42,641 nt of DNA from Desulfobacterales bacterium (GCA_030065275.1 JASJCV010000005.1:1-42641), one strand, 5' to 3'. Positions 1 through 7,886 are shown, numbered from the stretch's first letter. The notes: generated by a model from the sequence alone, not told the origin. Program-made: numbers and translations.

Positions 1-1172
1 GTGGCGCACCACAGGTTGGCCTGGCCGCAGGTCATGTCGAGGAAATCTTCCCAAGCTTCGGATTCGAGGTGCTTGAGCTCTTTCTTGTCCATGGTCTTGC
101 CAAGCTCGGCCAGCGCGGTCACGGTGTCCATGATGATGGGACCGCGGCCTTCCTTCATCTCGACCAGCATCAGGTGGTTACGCAGACAGGTCGGGGTGAT
201 GGCGGCCGTGCCGTAAGGTGCATATTTCTCGAGCTCGGCCTTGGCGGCATCGCTGCCGGCATAGGGTTCGCCCAGACCGTTGAGGGTTTTGGCCTTGAAC
301 AGCAGGAACCAGGCACCGACCGGGCCGTAACCGTCTTTGAAACGGGCCGGGGTGAAACGGTTTTCCATCATGGTCAGCTCGGCGCCGACCTTCATGCACA
401 TGGTGTAGGTGGAACCGGCGTTCCATACCGGATACCAGGCACGACCCTTGCCTTCACCCACCGAACGCGGCTGGTAGATATTGACCGCGCCGCCGCAGGC
501 GACCATCATGGTCTTGCACTTGATGATGAAAACCTTGTTTTCGCGGACCGAGAAACCAACGGCGCCGGCGATCTGATTTTCCTCGTTGGCGTCCAGGAGC
601 AGCTCGACGATGAAGCAGCGTTCCAGAATGTTGTCTTCACCGATGGCCAGCTTGCCGGCCTCGGCCACAATGCGCTTGTAGGATTCGCCGTTGATCATGA
701 TCTGCCATTTACCGGTGCGGACCGGCTGGGCGCCGGATTTCAGGGTGCCCATCTTCTGGCCTTTTTTACCGTCGAGGTTTTTGCCGTCGTCGGTCTTCTT
801 CCAGATCGGCAGACCCCATTCTTCGAACAGATGGACGGAGTCGTCCACGTGGCAACCCAGGTCGAAGATCAGGTCTTCGCGCACCAGGCCCATCAGGTCG
901 TTGCGAACCATGCGCACGTAGTCTTCGGGCGCGTTTTCGCCGACGTAAGTGTTGATGGCGGACAGGCCCTGGGCCACGGCGCCGGAGCGCTCCATGGCGG
1001 CTTTGTCGACCAGCAGGACGCTCTGATCGTCGCCCAACCATTTATGGACCTCAAAGGCCGTTCCGCAGGCCGCCATACCACCGCCCACGATCAGAATGTC
1101 AACTTCACGCTCCTCGACTTCCGGGTCCCGTACGGCTTTGAGTTCGCCAGTGGGTACATTCGGTAATGCCAT
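1..1172 (-). CDS. aprA: Adenylylsulfate (APS) reductase alpha subunit, partial (C-terminus cut by window edge)
   Basis: FAD-containing catalytic subunit of dissimilatory APS reductase, which reduces adenosine 5'-phosphosulfate to sulfite and AMP in the cytoplasm. The 390 visible codons start at an ATG (1172-1170) behind a strong AGGAGG. Near residue 30 is the FAD-binding stretch ILIVGGGMAACG, and later the highly conserved RFTPARFKDGYGPVGAWF region of the active site. About 270 C-terminal residues of the usual ~660 lie outside the window. It sits 61 bp downstream of aprB in the normal aprB-aprA order. In related sulfate reducers qmoABC often follows aprA; that would be beyond the edge here. 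The identification is very secure. Confidence 0.97.
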   Translation of the reverse strand, partial: MALPNVPTGELKAVRDPEVEEREVDILIVGGGMAACGTAFEVHKWLGDDQSVLLVDKAAMERSGAVAQGLSAINTYVGENAPEDYVRMVRNDLMGLVREDLIFDLGCHVDDSVHLFEEWGLPIWKKTDDGKNLDGKKGQKMGTLKSGAQPVRTGKWQIMINGESYKRIVAEAGKLAIGEDNILERCFIVELLLDANEENQIAGAVGFSVRENKVFIIKCKTMMVACGGAVNIYQPRSVGEGKGRAWYPVWNAGSTYTMCMKVGAELTMMENRFTPARFKDGYGPVGAWFLLFKAKTLNGLGEPYAGSDAAKAELEKYAPYGTAAITPTCLRNHLMLVEMKEGRGPIIMDTVTALAELGKTMDKKELKHLESEAWEDFLDMTCGQANLWCA

Positions 1173-1233
1173 ATTGCTACCTCCTTAAAGTATAGATTCA
1201 GATTTTTTTGACAGGGGATACCAATCTCAATGA

Positions 1234-1665
1234 CTAAACTTTCGGCGTCGGGATAACGTAGCCGTCGGCTTCTTGGGTGCTCAGCAGACCGCTTTCGAGG
1301 TCTTTACCCTTGAGATCGGTATAGGCATTGGCACCACCTTCAGGGGTGGTCCGGATGGGGAACTTGAAGCGTTTCACAACGCCGTTGCGGAACTTGCAGG
1401 TCCACATGACGTCTTCGGTACCCATCATGGGCATGATGCTGCTTCCCAGCGGCACGAAGTCGGCATAGCCGCGCACTTCAATGGCCTGGGTCGGGCAGAT
1501 TTTTACGCAGGAAAAGCATTCCCAGCACTGATCCGGTTCCTGGTTGTACGCTTTCATGGCGTTTGGATCCAGAACCATCAAATCGTTGGGGCAAATGTAC
1601 ATGCAGGCCGTCTTGTCGCCACCCTTGCAGCCGTCACATTTCTCGTTGATCACATAACTTGGCAT
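1234..1665 (-). CDS. aprB: Adenylylsulfate reductase beta subunit (two [4Fe-4S] ferredoxin)
   Basis: Electron-transfer subunit of APS reductase, 143 residues. It passes electrons, probably from the Qmo membrane complex, to the FAD of AprA. Eight cluster cysteines are visible. One set is C10, C13, C21 and C25, with the long CxxC-x7-CxxxC spacing typical of AprB. The second is C47, C50, C53 and C57 (CxxCxxCxxxCP). The C-terminal tail (about residues 75-143) matches the AprB extension that wraps around AprA. The start has an AGGAGGA ribosome-binding site. It is the first gene of the aprBA operon, read from the promoter at 1957-1929. Confidence 0.97.
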   Translation of the reverse strand: MPSYVINEKCDGCKGGDKTACMYICPNDLMVLDPNAMKAYNQEPDQCWECFSCVKICPTQAIEVRGYADFVPLGSSIMPMMGTEDVMWTCKFRNGVVKRFKFPIRTTPEGGANAYTDLKGKDLESGLLSTQEADGYVIPTPKV

Positions 1666-1928
1666 GTAAAAATCCTCCTAAAGTTGAGTCGTGTGGTTAA
1701 ACCAGCGGGTTCGCCGCCGGTCGTCGGGGTACAACCGTTGTCTATTACACCTCCCTTCCTCTTCATAATGTGGAAAGCGATCCTCTCCGGTGGTTCTATA
1801 GTTTCATAACAAACGGGGTAAGCCCCCGATGTGGTTTGGTTAAGCGCTGGTTGTGGCGGATTGAGATTGGCCGCATTGTTTCAAAATCTTCAAACATTTC
1901 AGGAGGATATAGTCTGAACGAGTTAGAT

Positions 1929-1957
1929 TTAATACCATTCGCCACTGGGGTTGTCAA
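1929..1957 (-). promoter_or_regulatory. Candidate sigma-70 promoter of aprBA
   Basis: On the minus strand a perfect -35 box TTGACA lies at 1957-1952. After a 17-base spacer comes TATTAA at 1934-1929 (4 of 6 matches to TATAAT). Transcription would start near 1922, giving a leader of about 255 nt before aprB. The -35 and the spacing are strong; the -10 is imperfect. No second good candidate was seen nearer to aprB. Confidence 0.55.
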
Positions 1958-2049
1958 GAATTTTCGATCAGGGAAATCCTTAGACATTGGCGGGTTCGCG
2001 GCCGTTCAGGTCGATAAAACAAGATCTTGAAATGGCGTATCAATTTAAC

Positions 2050-2061
2050 ACCACATGTGGT
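2050..2061. promoter_or_regulatory. Perfect 12-bp palindrome ACCACATGTGGT, possible operator
   Basis: ACCACATGTGGT is perfectly self-complementary and lies between the aprBA promoter (its -35 is about 95 bp away) and the divergent YkgJ-type gene. It does not match the HcpR or Rex consensus known to me. An operator role is inference only. Confidence 0.3.
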
Positions 2062-2164
2062 ATGAAGGCCCAGTTTTTTTAGCGTTCGCCCCTGCATGCG
2101 GACCCGTGCGGTGCGAACGGACCCAAACCGTGAAAAGGCCCCCAATTCGGATCGAGGAAACAAC

Positions 2165-2902
2165 ATGGAAACCGATTTTATCCCCCTCGAGCTGGATGAC
2201 GAATTCCAGTTCGCCTGCTCTCCGGAGGTCCCCTGCTTCAACCAGTGCTGCCGGGACATCAACCAGTATCTCACACCCTACGATATCTACCGGCTCAAAA
2301 ACCGACTGAAAATGACCTCGGGTGATTTTCTCAATAAACACACGGTTGAGCATATCGGCCCCCAGACCGGCCTGCCCATCGTCAGCCTCAAGGCGCTGCC
2401 CCAGGAGGACCTGCGCTGCCCCTTCGTGTCGGAGGAAGGCTGCCGGGTATACGAGGACCGGCCCGCCTCCTGCCGTACCTATCCGCTGGCCCGCGCGGTG
2501 AGCCAGTCGCGCGAAACCGGACAGCTGGTGGAAAACTACGCCCTCATGCAGGAGCCACACTGCGAGGGGTTCGGCCAGAAAAGGACGCAGACCGTGCGCG
2601 AATGGATCCAAGACCAGGAGATTGCGGAATACAACCGCTTCAACGACATGCTGATGACGATCATCAGCCTCAAGAACCAGCACAAACGCAGCCCGCTCGA
2701 CCTGCGCGAGCAGCACCTCTTTCGACTCGCGCTCTACGATCTGGACGCCTTCAGGGACCATCTCGCCCAAAATGGGTTTCCGGAAGGACTCGACTTGGAC
2801 GATAGCGGGCGGGAAGCCTTGCTAAAGGACGAACGCAAGCTGCTGGCCTTTGGCCATCGATGGCTGCAACTGATGCTTTTTGGGCCGGGCGTGACGCCCT
2901 GA
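2165..2902 (+). CDS. YkgJ-type zinc/iron-chelating cysteine-cluster protein (first of three)
   Basis: A 245-residue cytoplasmic protein with the YkgJ/CxxCC-type cysteine pattern. Near the N-terminus is a C-x5-C-x3-CC block (CSPEVPCFNQCC, about residues 18-29), followed by PYDIYRLK. Further on are CPF, GC-x-VY-x-DRP-x-SCR and a late PHCEGF. The family is thought to bind Zn or an Fe-S cluster; no enzymatic role is firmly known. The ATG at 2165 has GAGGAAA upstream. An in-frame upstream extension exists, but conserved sequence begins only after this ATG. It reads divergently from aprBA. A second member with similar architecture lies at 3794-4576. Function unknown. Confidence 0.85.
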   Translation: METDFIPLELDDEFQFACSPEVPCFNQCCRDINQYLTPYDIYRLKNRLKMTSGDFLNKHTVEHIGPQTGLPIVSLKALPQEDLRCPFVSEEGCRVYEDRPASCRTYPLARAVSQSRETGQLVENYALMQEPHCEGFGQKRTQTVREWIQDQEIAEYNRFNDMLMTIISLKNQHKRSPLDLREQHLFRLALYDLDAFRDHLAQNGFPEGLDLDDSGREALLKDERKLLAFGHRWLQLMLFGPGVTP

Positions 2903-2931
2903 AAAGGCGGCGACCCGGCGGGGTATGATCA

Positions 2932-3747
2932 ATGGCGCAAGAAGAACGGGTGGCGCTGGTTCTGGGGGCCATTAAGGGCATCGGCAAGGCCATCGGCCTC
3001 GACCTGGCCCGACGCGGCATCCGGACCGCGCTCAACTATTTCGACTGGGAGGAATCCCTCCCCGCGATGCGGGCCGACTTCGAGGCCGTCGGCACACCGC
3101 ATGCCGTCTTTCGCAATGATCTGACCGATTGCGCCGCCGCGGGCAGGCTGGTTCGCGACACCGTCCGGCACTTCGGGCGCCTCGACATCCTGATCAACAA
3201 TATCGAACGCGGCGGCTGGCCCGTCGTCCATGGCCCCTACCGGCCAGCGCAGTGGGATCTCGAATTCAACACCACGCTGCGCGCCAAACAATGGGTTTTC
3301 GCGTCCGCCCTGCCATACCTCAAGACCGGCGGCCGCGGTTGCGCCATCAACATCTCTTCTGTCGCTGGACTGGTGGGCCGCAGCGGACCGGCCAGCCTGG
3401 TTTTTAACGACGGCTACGCCGCGGCCCAGCGGGGCATTCGTGCCCTGACCGAAACCTGGGCGCGTACGGCCGCCCCCGAGGTACGGGTCAACGAAATCAT
3501 GTTGGGTCTGATGGCCACCCGCCACGGTCCGGAGACGCGCGGCTGGGGGCTGCTCACCCCCGAGCAGCGCCAGGCCCTGATCGACCACACCCTGGTGGGG
3601 CGCGTCGGTCGGCTGGATGACGTGACCCGAGCGGTCTGGTTCATCCTGAGCGAAGCGCCCTACATGACGGGAAGCGTTTTGCGCCTGGACGGCGGCTACG
3701 TGCTGGGGGGCGAATCGGTGGCCCCCATGCCGCCGGGGGTGGTCTGA
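2932..3747 (+). CDS. SDR-family oxidoreductase with altered catalytic motif
   Basis: A 271-residue Rossmann-fold short-chain dehydrogenase/reductase. The nucleotide-binding glycine motif is G12-A-x-x-G16-I-G18, and the N-N pair is at residues 89-90, but as NNIE rather than NNAG. Ser142/143 sits in ISSVAG. The active-site YxxxK is here Y162-AAAQ166: the lysine is replaced by glutamine. The C-terminal VGRVGRLDDVTRAVWFILS and LRLDGGY segments are typical of the classical FabG-like family. It lies 29 bp after the YkgJ-type gene on the same strand, so the two may be co-transcribed. Substrate unknown; it may be catalytically impaired or have another function. Confidence 0.85.
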   Translation: MAQEERVALVLGAIKGIGKAIGLDLARRGIRTALNYFDWEESLPAMRADFEAVGTPHAVFRNDLTDCAAAGRLVRDTVRHFGRLDILINNIERGGWPVVHGPYRPAQWDLEFNTTLRAKQWVFASALPYLKTGGRGCAINISSVAGLVGRSGPASLVFNDGYAAAQRGIRALTETWARTAAPEVRVNEIMLGLMATRHGPETRGWGLLTPEQRQALIDHTLVGRVGRLDDVTRAVWFILSEAPYMTGSVLRLDGGYVLGGESVAPMPPGVV

Positions 3748-3793
3748 CGGGACGGTCCAAGCGGTTGCCCCCCAAGGCGGCCACCGGCGCCGG

Positions 3794-4576
3794 TCAGCGG
3801 GGCCGAATCCATTTCGACGGCAGATCCCATACCGATAGCTTGACCCACTCGAAGCCCAACCCCAATAGCGCCGCGTCGTCCCTCCTGATCTTGCGGATGC
3901 GTTCTTTTTTCACACGATAGCGCTTGAGGAACGAACTCTCAAACACGAAGCGGCGAAAGGCGTCCATATTATAGGTGGCCATGAAAGCCATCTTGGCCTT
4001 GGGGCCGTATGGGCCCTGCCCCCGCCAGGGGTCCTGGTGGAAAAGGGCCTTGATGGCCGCCCATCGGCGGGTCATGCGGTTGTAGACTTGGGCTTCCTGG
4101 TCATCGGCCCAGCTTTCGAGGGTCCAGTTTTCGTCCTCCTGCGACCCCAGGCAGAAATCCGGCGGCCGGAAGAAGCTGACGGTTTGGGGCTCGCCACCAT
4201 CCGGCCCGAACATGAGGCCGTGTTCGACCGGAAACGTGCGGCAGGTGTCGGGGCGGTCCGCGTAGACGGCACAGCCGCTGTCATCCAGGAAGGGGCAGGT
4301 TTGCTCCGCGTCAGCGGCCATGCGCAGGAGGACTTCCGGGAAGTGGCTCCCCTCGCGCAGCACGATGTCGGTGTAACGGTCGAGAAAAACGTCGGCCGTC
4401 ACCTGAAGCGCCTGCTTGAGACGAACAATGTCGTAGGGATAGAGAAAAAGGTTGAGGTTGCGGCAGCAGCGGTTGAAACAGCCGATGTCCGGATGGCAGC
4501 GGAACGCGAACGTCTCCCCCTTTTCCAGACGCCGGCCCTTGAGCGCGGCAATATCGTCGTTTTTGACCGTTTTCAT
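3794..4576 (-). CDS. YkgJ-type cysteine-cluster protein (second of three)
   Basis: A 260-residue relative of the protein at 2165-2902. It has the same architecture: a C-x5-C-x3-CC block (CHPDIGCFNRCC, about residues 27-38), PYDIVRLK, then CPF and GCAVYADRPDTCRTFP. A YNMDAFRRF segment near the C-terminus parallels YDLDAFRDH of the first copy, so the two are likely paralogs over their full length. Its ATG overlaps the TGA of the third YkgJ-type gene (ATGA, 4573-4576), implying translational coupling in a dgt-ykgJ-ykgJ operon. Metal binding follows from the family; the biochemical role is unknown. Confidence 0.85.
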   Translation of the reverse strand: MKTVKNDDIAALKGRRLEKGETFAFRCHPDIGCFNRCCRNLNLFLYPYDIVRLKQALQVTADVFLDRYTDIVLREGSHFPEVLLRMAADAEQTCPFLDDSGCAVYADRPDTCRTFPVEHGLMFGPDGGEPQTVSFFRPPDFCLGSQEDENWTLESWADDQEAQVYNRMTRRWAAIKALFHQDPWRGQGPYGPKAKMAFMATYNMDAFRRFVFESSFLKRYRVKKERIRKIRRDDAALLGLGFEWVKLSVWDLPSKWIRPR

Positions 4577-5250
4577 CCCGTCGGCCCGCGCCTCCGCCCG
4601 CCCAAGGTGCCGCCGCGGCCGGCGGCCACCTCCCGCACGCCGGCAATGCCGCCCTCCATGGCCAGAATCATTTCGGCGACGGTCATGCCCAACGGGGCGC
4701 TGAAACCGGTCGCCTGCCGGACGGCCCGCTCCAGGCCGGCCAGCCGTTGATAAATGCCGGAGCGATCGAGCAGCCGGGGGGCGATCCGCCGGTACGCCTG
4801 CTCAAAAACATGGCATCCCGTTCCCTGAATCATGCCCCGGACCGGGTGATGCAGGATGTGCGGCAGCCCGTGCAAGCGGCAGATCATGGGGCGATAAGGG
4901 TACAGAATGCAGCGCCCGTCATGGTTGAGCGGGCACCAGTGACGGAAAGGATTGCCCTGGGATTCAGCCTCCTGCAGTGCCTTCAGGTAGCGGCGCGCGT
5001 CGGCGCCGACCCGGCGGCGATGGCCAGCCCCCAGGCCTTCGAACCCCTGGCGCAGGTAGGCGTATTCGATGAGGGTATGGTGCCGGAAGCGGGTCCGGCA
5101 GCAGTTGTCCTCGCAACCGCTGCACGTGAACCCGACATGGGCGGCCGCAGCGTCATACGCCGCGTCCATGCGCGCATAATCGGCGGCGATGCGATCGAAC
5201 CAATCCGGCAGATGAAGCGGGAGGGTTCGGCAGGCGTCATTGAAGTCCAT
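4573..5250 (-). CDS. YkgJ-type cysteine-cluster protein (third of three, more divergent)
   Basis: A 225-residue protein carrying CSGCEDNCC near residue 37, then CPLNHDGRCILYPYRPMICRLHGLPH, which is the classic YkgJ/UPF0153 arrangement. It is less like the other two copies than they are like each other. The start chosen is the ATG at 5250, 26 bp beyond the dGTPase-like stop; a longer reading would run into that gene. Its stop overlaps the start of the next copy by four bases. Likely Zn or Fe-S binding by family. Molecular function unknown. Confidence 0.82.
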   Translation of the reverse strand: MDFNDACRTLPLHLPDWFDRIAADYARMDAAYDAAAAHVGFTCSGCEDNCCRTRFRHHTLIEYAYLRQGFEGLGAGHRRRVGADARRYLKALQEAESQGNPFRHWCPLNHDGRCILYPYRPMICRLHGLPHILHHPVRGMIQGTGCHVFEQAYRRIAPRLLDRSGIYQRLAGLERAVRQATGFSAPLGMTVAEMILAMEGGIAGVREVAAGRGGTLGGRRRGPTG

Positions 5251-5276
5251 GGTCGTATCCGAACGGGGCTGCCGGT

Positions 5277-6389
5277 TCAGACCACCGGCGCCGGGAAAAA
5301 AATACGCCGGTAAACGGCCATGGCGTAGCGGTCGGTCATGCTGGCCAGCAGGTCGCAAACCAGGCGCTCCCGGGGCTGGTGGTGAAAACGGCAGCCATCC
5401 ATGTCCATGGCCGCCAGTTCCACCTGCAAGGCCTGTTCGTCTTCGAAAAAGTGGCTGTAGAGATCCGAGAGGATCTTCTTGGCCTTGACGAATTCGTTGT
5501 GCACCCGTTGAGAGCGATAGACATTTTCATACAGGAACTGACGCAGCACCAGCATGGCGTCGTAGACCCCCTCACTCATTCGGATCACGGGTTCGCCCGT
5601 CATGGCCTGGCTGTTGGCGATCAAATCCCTGATCATCGTCGTGGCCCGGTCGGAATGGGTGCGCCCCAAAATGGCCAGGCAGGCCGAGGGCAGCTGATCC
5701 TCGTGCACGACGCCGCTGCGCACCGCATCGTCGAGGTCGTGATTAAGATAGGCCATGATGTCGGCAAACCGGACGATGCAGCCCTCCAACGTTACCGGCA
5801 GCTCCGCCGGGTCTTCGGGCAACACTTTCCCGAAGCCTTTTGAATGTTTGAGAATGCCGTCCCGAACCTCGAAAGTCAGATTGAGGCCGCGCCCGTTGTC
5901 CTCCAGAAAATCGACCACGCGCAGACTCTGCTCGTTATGGCGAAAATCCGGCGAATGAATCTCCTTGAGGGCGGTTTCACCGCCATGCCCGAACGGGGTA
6001 TGGCCCAGGTCGTGCCCCAGCGCGATGGCCTCGGCCAAGTCTTCGTTCAGGAACATGGCCCGTGCGATATTGCGCGCAATCTGGGCCACTTCCAGGGTAT
6101 GGGTCAGACGCGTGCGGTAGACGTCGCCCAGGGGATTGAGAAAAACCTGGGTTTTGTATTTCAGACGGCGGAAGGCATTCGAATAGACGATGCGGTCACG
6201 GTCGCGCTGAAAGGCGGTGCGGACCGGGCAGGCCGCTTCGACTTGCTCGCGCCCGCGACTGGCGGAGCTCAGACAGCCAAAGGGAGACATGAAGCGCTTC
6301 TCCCGCATTTCAAACTGCTCACGGATGGTTTCCGGAGCCGGCTTGCGGTCATCCCATTTCGTTCGCTTGGGTACCAATCTCAGGTTCAT
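5277..6389 (-). CDS. dgt: Deoxyguanosinetriphosphate triphosphohydrolase-like protein (HD domain)
   Basis: A 370-residue HD-superfamily dNTP triphosphohydrolase. The metal ligands are visible: H97 in RLTHTLEV, H126-D127 in GHDLGHTPFGHGGE, and D210 in VRFADIMAYLNHD. Enzymes of this class cleave dNTPs to deoxynucleoside plus triphosphate and help set dNTP pools. The length and the preceding DRDRIVYSNAFRRLKYKTQVF block match the dGTPase-like type 2 group rather than E. coli Dgt, so exact substrate specificity is uncertain. It leads a minus-strand unit with two YkgJ-type genes. TAAAAT at 6422-6417 could be its -10 box, but no good -35 is present. Confidence 0.92.
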   Translation of the reverse strand: MNLRLVPKRTKWDDRKPAPETIREQFEMREKRFMSPFGCLSSASRGREQVEAACPVRTAFQRDRDRIVYSNAFRRLKYKTQVFLNPLGDVYRTRLTHTLEVAQIARNIARAMFLNEDLAEAIALGHDLGHTPFGHGGETALKEIHSPDFRHNEQSLRVVDFLEDNGRGLNLTFEVRDGILKHSKGFGKVLPEDPAELPVTLEGCIVRFADIMAYLNHDLDDAVRSGVVHEDQLPSACLAILGRTHSDRATTMIRDLIANSQAMTGEPVIRMSEGVYDAMLVLRQFLYENVYRSQRVHNEFVKAKKILSDLYSHFFEDEQALQVELAAMDMDGCRFHHQPRERLVCDLLASMTDRYAMAVYRRIFFPAPVV

Positions 6390-6557
6390 GGTTTACACCA
6401 ATGGCAGCAGACGCTAATTTTATCCCATGCAGTCTTGCGCTGGGCACCTTGTCATCAAACGGCGCAGGCAGTCCCCCGCACCAACGTGGGATCATATCTG
6501 GCCCGGACAGCGCTTGTAAAGCACTAAAGCGGGTTGCAACAATATGGAGGGGCCGAC

Positions 6558-7115
6558 ATGGGGGGACATCACCTCATAATGGGGCAGCTGACGGATTGCG
6601 TCACCGGAAAGACGCTTGCGGATACCCATGATGAGCGCTATCGGCAGCGTATCGCCAACCTGCTCATGGAAGGCAGGGGCTATCCGCCGTCGGCGATCCA
6701 TCCGCGCGTGCCGATCGATCTTCACGTCGATGCCCGCTCAGCACGCATACGGCTGGACTTCATCATCAGGCACGAAGGGCACGTGTTGCTGCTCGTCAAA
6801 TACGGCCCGGGTTCGCTGGTCACACGGCACCAGATTGCCTACGCCGCGGCACGGACCCTGGCCTCATCCGTGGTGCCGTTCAGCATCGTCACCAACGGCG
6901 AAGACGCCCATTGGCTGGACAACGTACAACGCAAGCTGTTAGGCCAGGGCCTGGATGCCATCTGGGATTTCGGGACCCTGATCGAACGGGCGCGGACGCG
7001 CGCTTCGGTCGGCGTGACCTCGTGGCAGGCCGAGATGGCCGCCCGCATCTTATGGGCCTATGAAGTCGACGGACGCTGCCCATGCGACGACACGGTATGC
7101 GAACTTGAATCCTGA
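6558..7115 (+). CDS. HsdR N-terminal-like (PD-(D/E)XK fold) protein, degenerate
   Basis: A 185-residue stand-alone protein resembling the N-terminal nuclease-fold domain of type I restriction subunit HsdR. Visible features are the N-terminal YRQRIANLLMEGRGYPPSAI segment, the core strand RIRLDFIIRHEGHVLLLVKYGPG, and VVPFSIVTNGEDAHWLD. The core keeps the Asp and the Lys, but the (D/E)xK acidic residue is missing (LVK). The ATG at 6558 has GGAGGGG seven bases upstream. There is no hsdM or hsdS nearby, so a classical restriction system is not supported. It is probably a non-catalytic or nucleic-acid-binding relative. Confidence 0.72.
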   Translation: MGGHHLIMGQLTDCVTGKTLADTHDERYRQRIANLLMEGRGYPPSAIHPRVPIDLHVDARSARIRLDFIIRHEGHVLLLVKYGPGSLVTRHQIAYAAARTLASSVVPFSIVTNGEDAHWLDNVQRKLLGQGLDAIWDFGTLIERARTRASVGVTSWQAEMAARILWAYEVDGRCPCDDTVCELES

Positions 7116-7148
7116 AAACCGAACATCTCCCCCGACAGAAAGCGCCCC

Positions 7149-7664
7149 ATGAACCACGAAGACTACATGCGCATGGCGTTGAAGGAGGCCGAAAAGGCGA
7201 TGGCGGCCGGCGAGTTCCCGGTTGGCTGCGTTCTCGTTCATGACGGCCGGATTGTGGCCCGCGGCGCCCGCCAGGCCAGCCAAATGGATCGCTGCAACGA
7301 ACTGGATCATGCCGAGATGGTCGCCCTGCGACAGTTGGCCGACCAGGCCTGCACGGCGGCCCCGCGCGATATCAGCCTGTATTGCACCATGGAACCCTGT
7401 CTGATGTGTTTGGCGGCGCTCATCCTGGCCGGGATCGGTACGATCGTCTACGCCTATGAGGATGTCATGGGCGGCGGCACCGGCCTCGATTTCGAAGGAC
7501 TGCCGCCACTCTACGCCCAGCGAAAGCCGCAGATCATCGGGGGGGTATTGCGCCGGGCCAGTCTCCGGCTGTTCCGGGAATTTTTCGCCAACGGTCGGAA
7601 TGACTACTGGCGGGGCAGCCCACTGGCCGATTACACCCTGGCCCAGGAGGCGATCGCCCCATAA
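7149..7664 (+). CDS. Cytidine/adenosine deaminase-fold nucleoside deaminase (TadA-like)
   Basis: A 171-residue zinc deaminase. HAE (residues 54-56) provides the Zn histidine and the proton-shuttle glutamate. PCLMC (about residues 85-89) provides the two Zn cysteines. FPVGCVLVHDGRIVARG is the family N-terminal strand region. TadA (A34 to I34 in tRNA-Arg) is one possible role. However, the segment after the cysteines (YAYEDVMGGGTGLDF) and the C-terminus differ from textbook TadA, so a guanine- or other nucleoside deaminase is also possible. It lies 33 bp after the HsdR-N-like gene and before the infC leader. Confidence 0.85.
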   Translation: MNHEDYMRMALKEAEKAMAAGEFPVGCVLVHDGRIVARGARQASQMDRCNELDHAEMVALRQLADQACTAAPRDISLYCTMEPCLMCLAALILAGIGTIVYAYEDVMGGGTGLDFEGLPPLYAQRKPQIIGGVLRRASLRLFREFFANGRNDYWRGSPLADYTLAQEAIAP

Positions 7665-7706
7665 ACGCCAAGGGGCGGCCGGCTATTTTTTCCTTGCATT
7701 TTTGGG

Positions 7707-7735
7707 TTGCATTTCTTAAGTTCGTGCTATATATG
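7707..7735 (+). promoter_or_regulatory. Candidate promoter of the infC-rpmI-rplT cluster
   Basis: TTGCAT at 7707-7712 and TATATG at 7730-7735 are separated by 17 bases (four of six matches each). This would give a leader of about 145 nt ahead of the infC start at 7887. It is moderate by sequence and supported by position, immediately after the deaminase gene. Confidence 0.4.
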
Positions 7736-7740
7736 CCTTT

Positions 7741-7840
7741 CTCCGATCTCTGCGATTGGAGAGAGCGCTTCGTTGGACCCTTCGGAGATTTCCCCGAGGC
7801 AATCAAGGGGAACGGGCGGCCACAAGCCCCCCCGGTTCCC
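7741..7840 (+). promoter_or_regulatory. Structured 5' leader of infC with two hairpins
   Basis: The first hairpin pairs CTCCGAT (7741-7747) with ATTGGAG (7755-7761), 7 bp including one G-T pair, with a 7-nt loop. The second pairs GGGAAC (7808-7813) with GTTCCC (7835-7840), with further interrupted G-C pairs inside. IF3/L35/L20 operons in several phyla are controlled through their leaders, often by L20. Whether this leader does so cannot be decided by eye. Confidence 0.4.
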
Positions 7841-7886
7841 GGCAATCGGTTTAATTGAAACCCCTATTTCGTTGGGAGGTGAAAGA

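Larger units (their letters stand above)
1666..2164. other. Intergenic region between divergent aprB and a YkgJ-type gene
   Basis: This 499-bp stretch has no convincing gene. It holds the aprBA leader and promoter, and a perfect 12-bp palindrome at 2050-2061. Short open frames across it have no ribosome-binding site or recognisable protein character. It is visibly more AT-rich than its surroundings between about 1780 and 2060, as expected of a regulatory region. Confidence 0.6.

Noticed and set aside
69-1166. Long open frame (365 codons) on the plus strand across aprA
   Set aside because: It lies fully opposite the unmistakable aprA gene and has no family motif; it is an antisense shadow of GC-rich coding sequence.
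2045-2770. 241-codon open frame on the minus strand opposite a YkgJ-type gene
   Set aside because: The plus-strand frame has the diagnostic cysteine clusters and a ribosome-binding site; the reverse frame has neither.
3783-3794. 12-base palindrome ACCGGCGCCGGT between the SDR and a convergent YkgJ-type gene
   Set aside because: A GC-only palindrome in a GC-rich genome without a T-run or promoter elements; likely chance or at most a weak bidirectional terminator.
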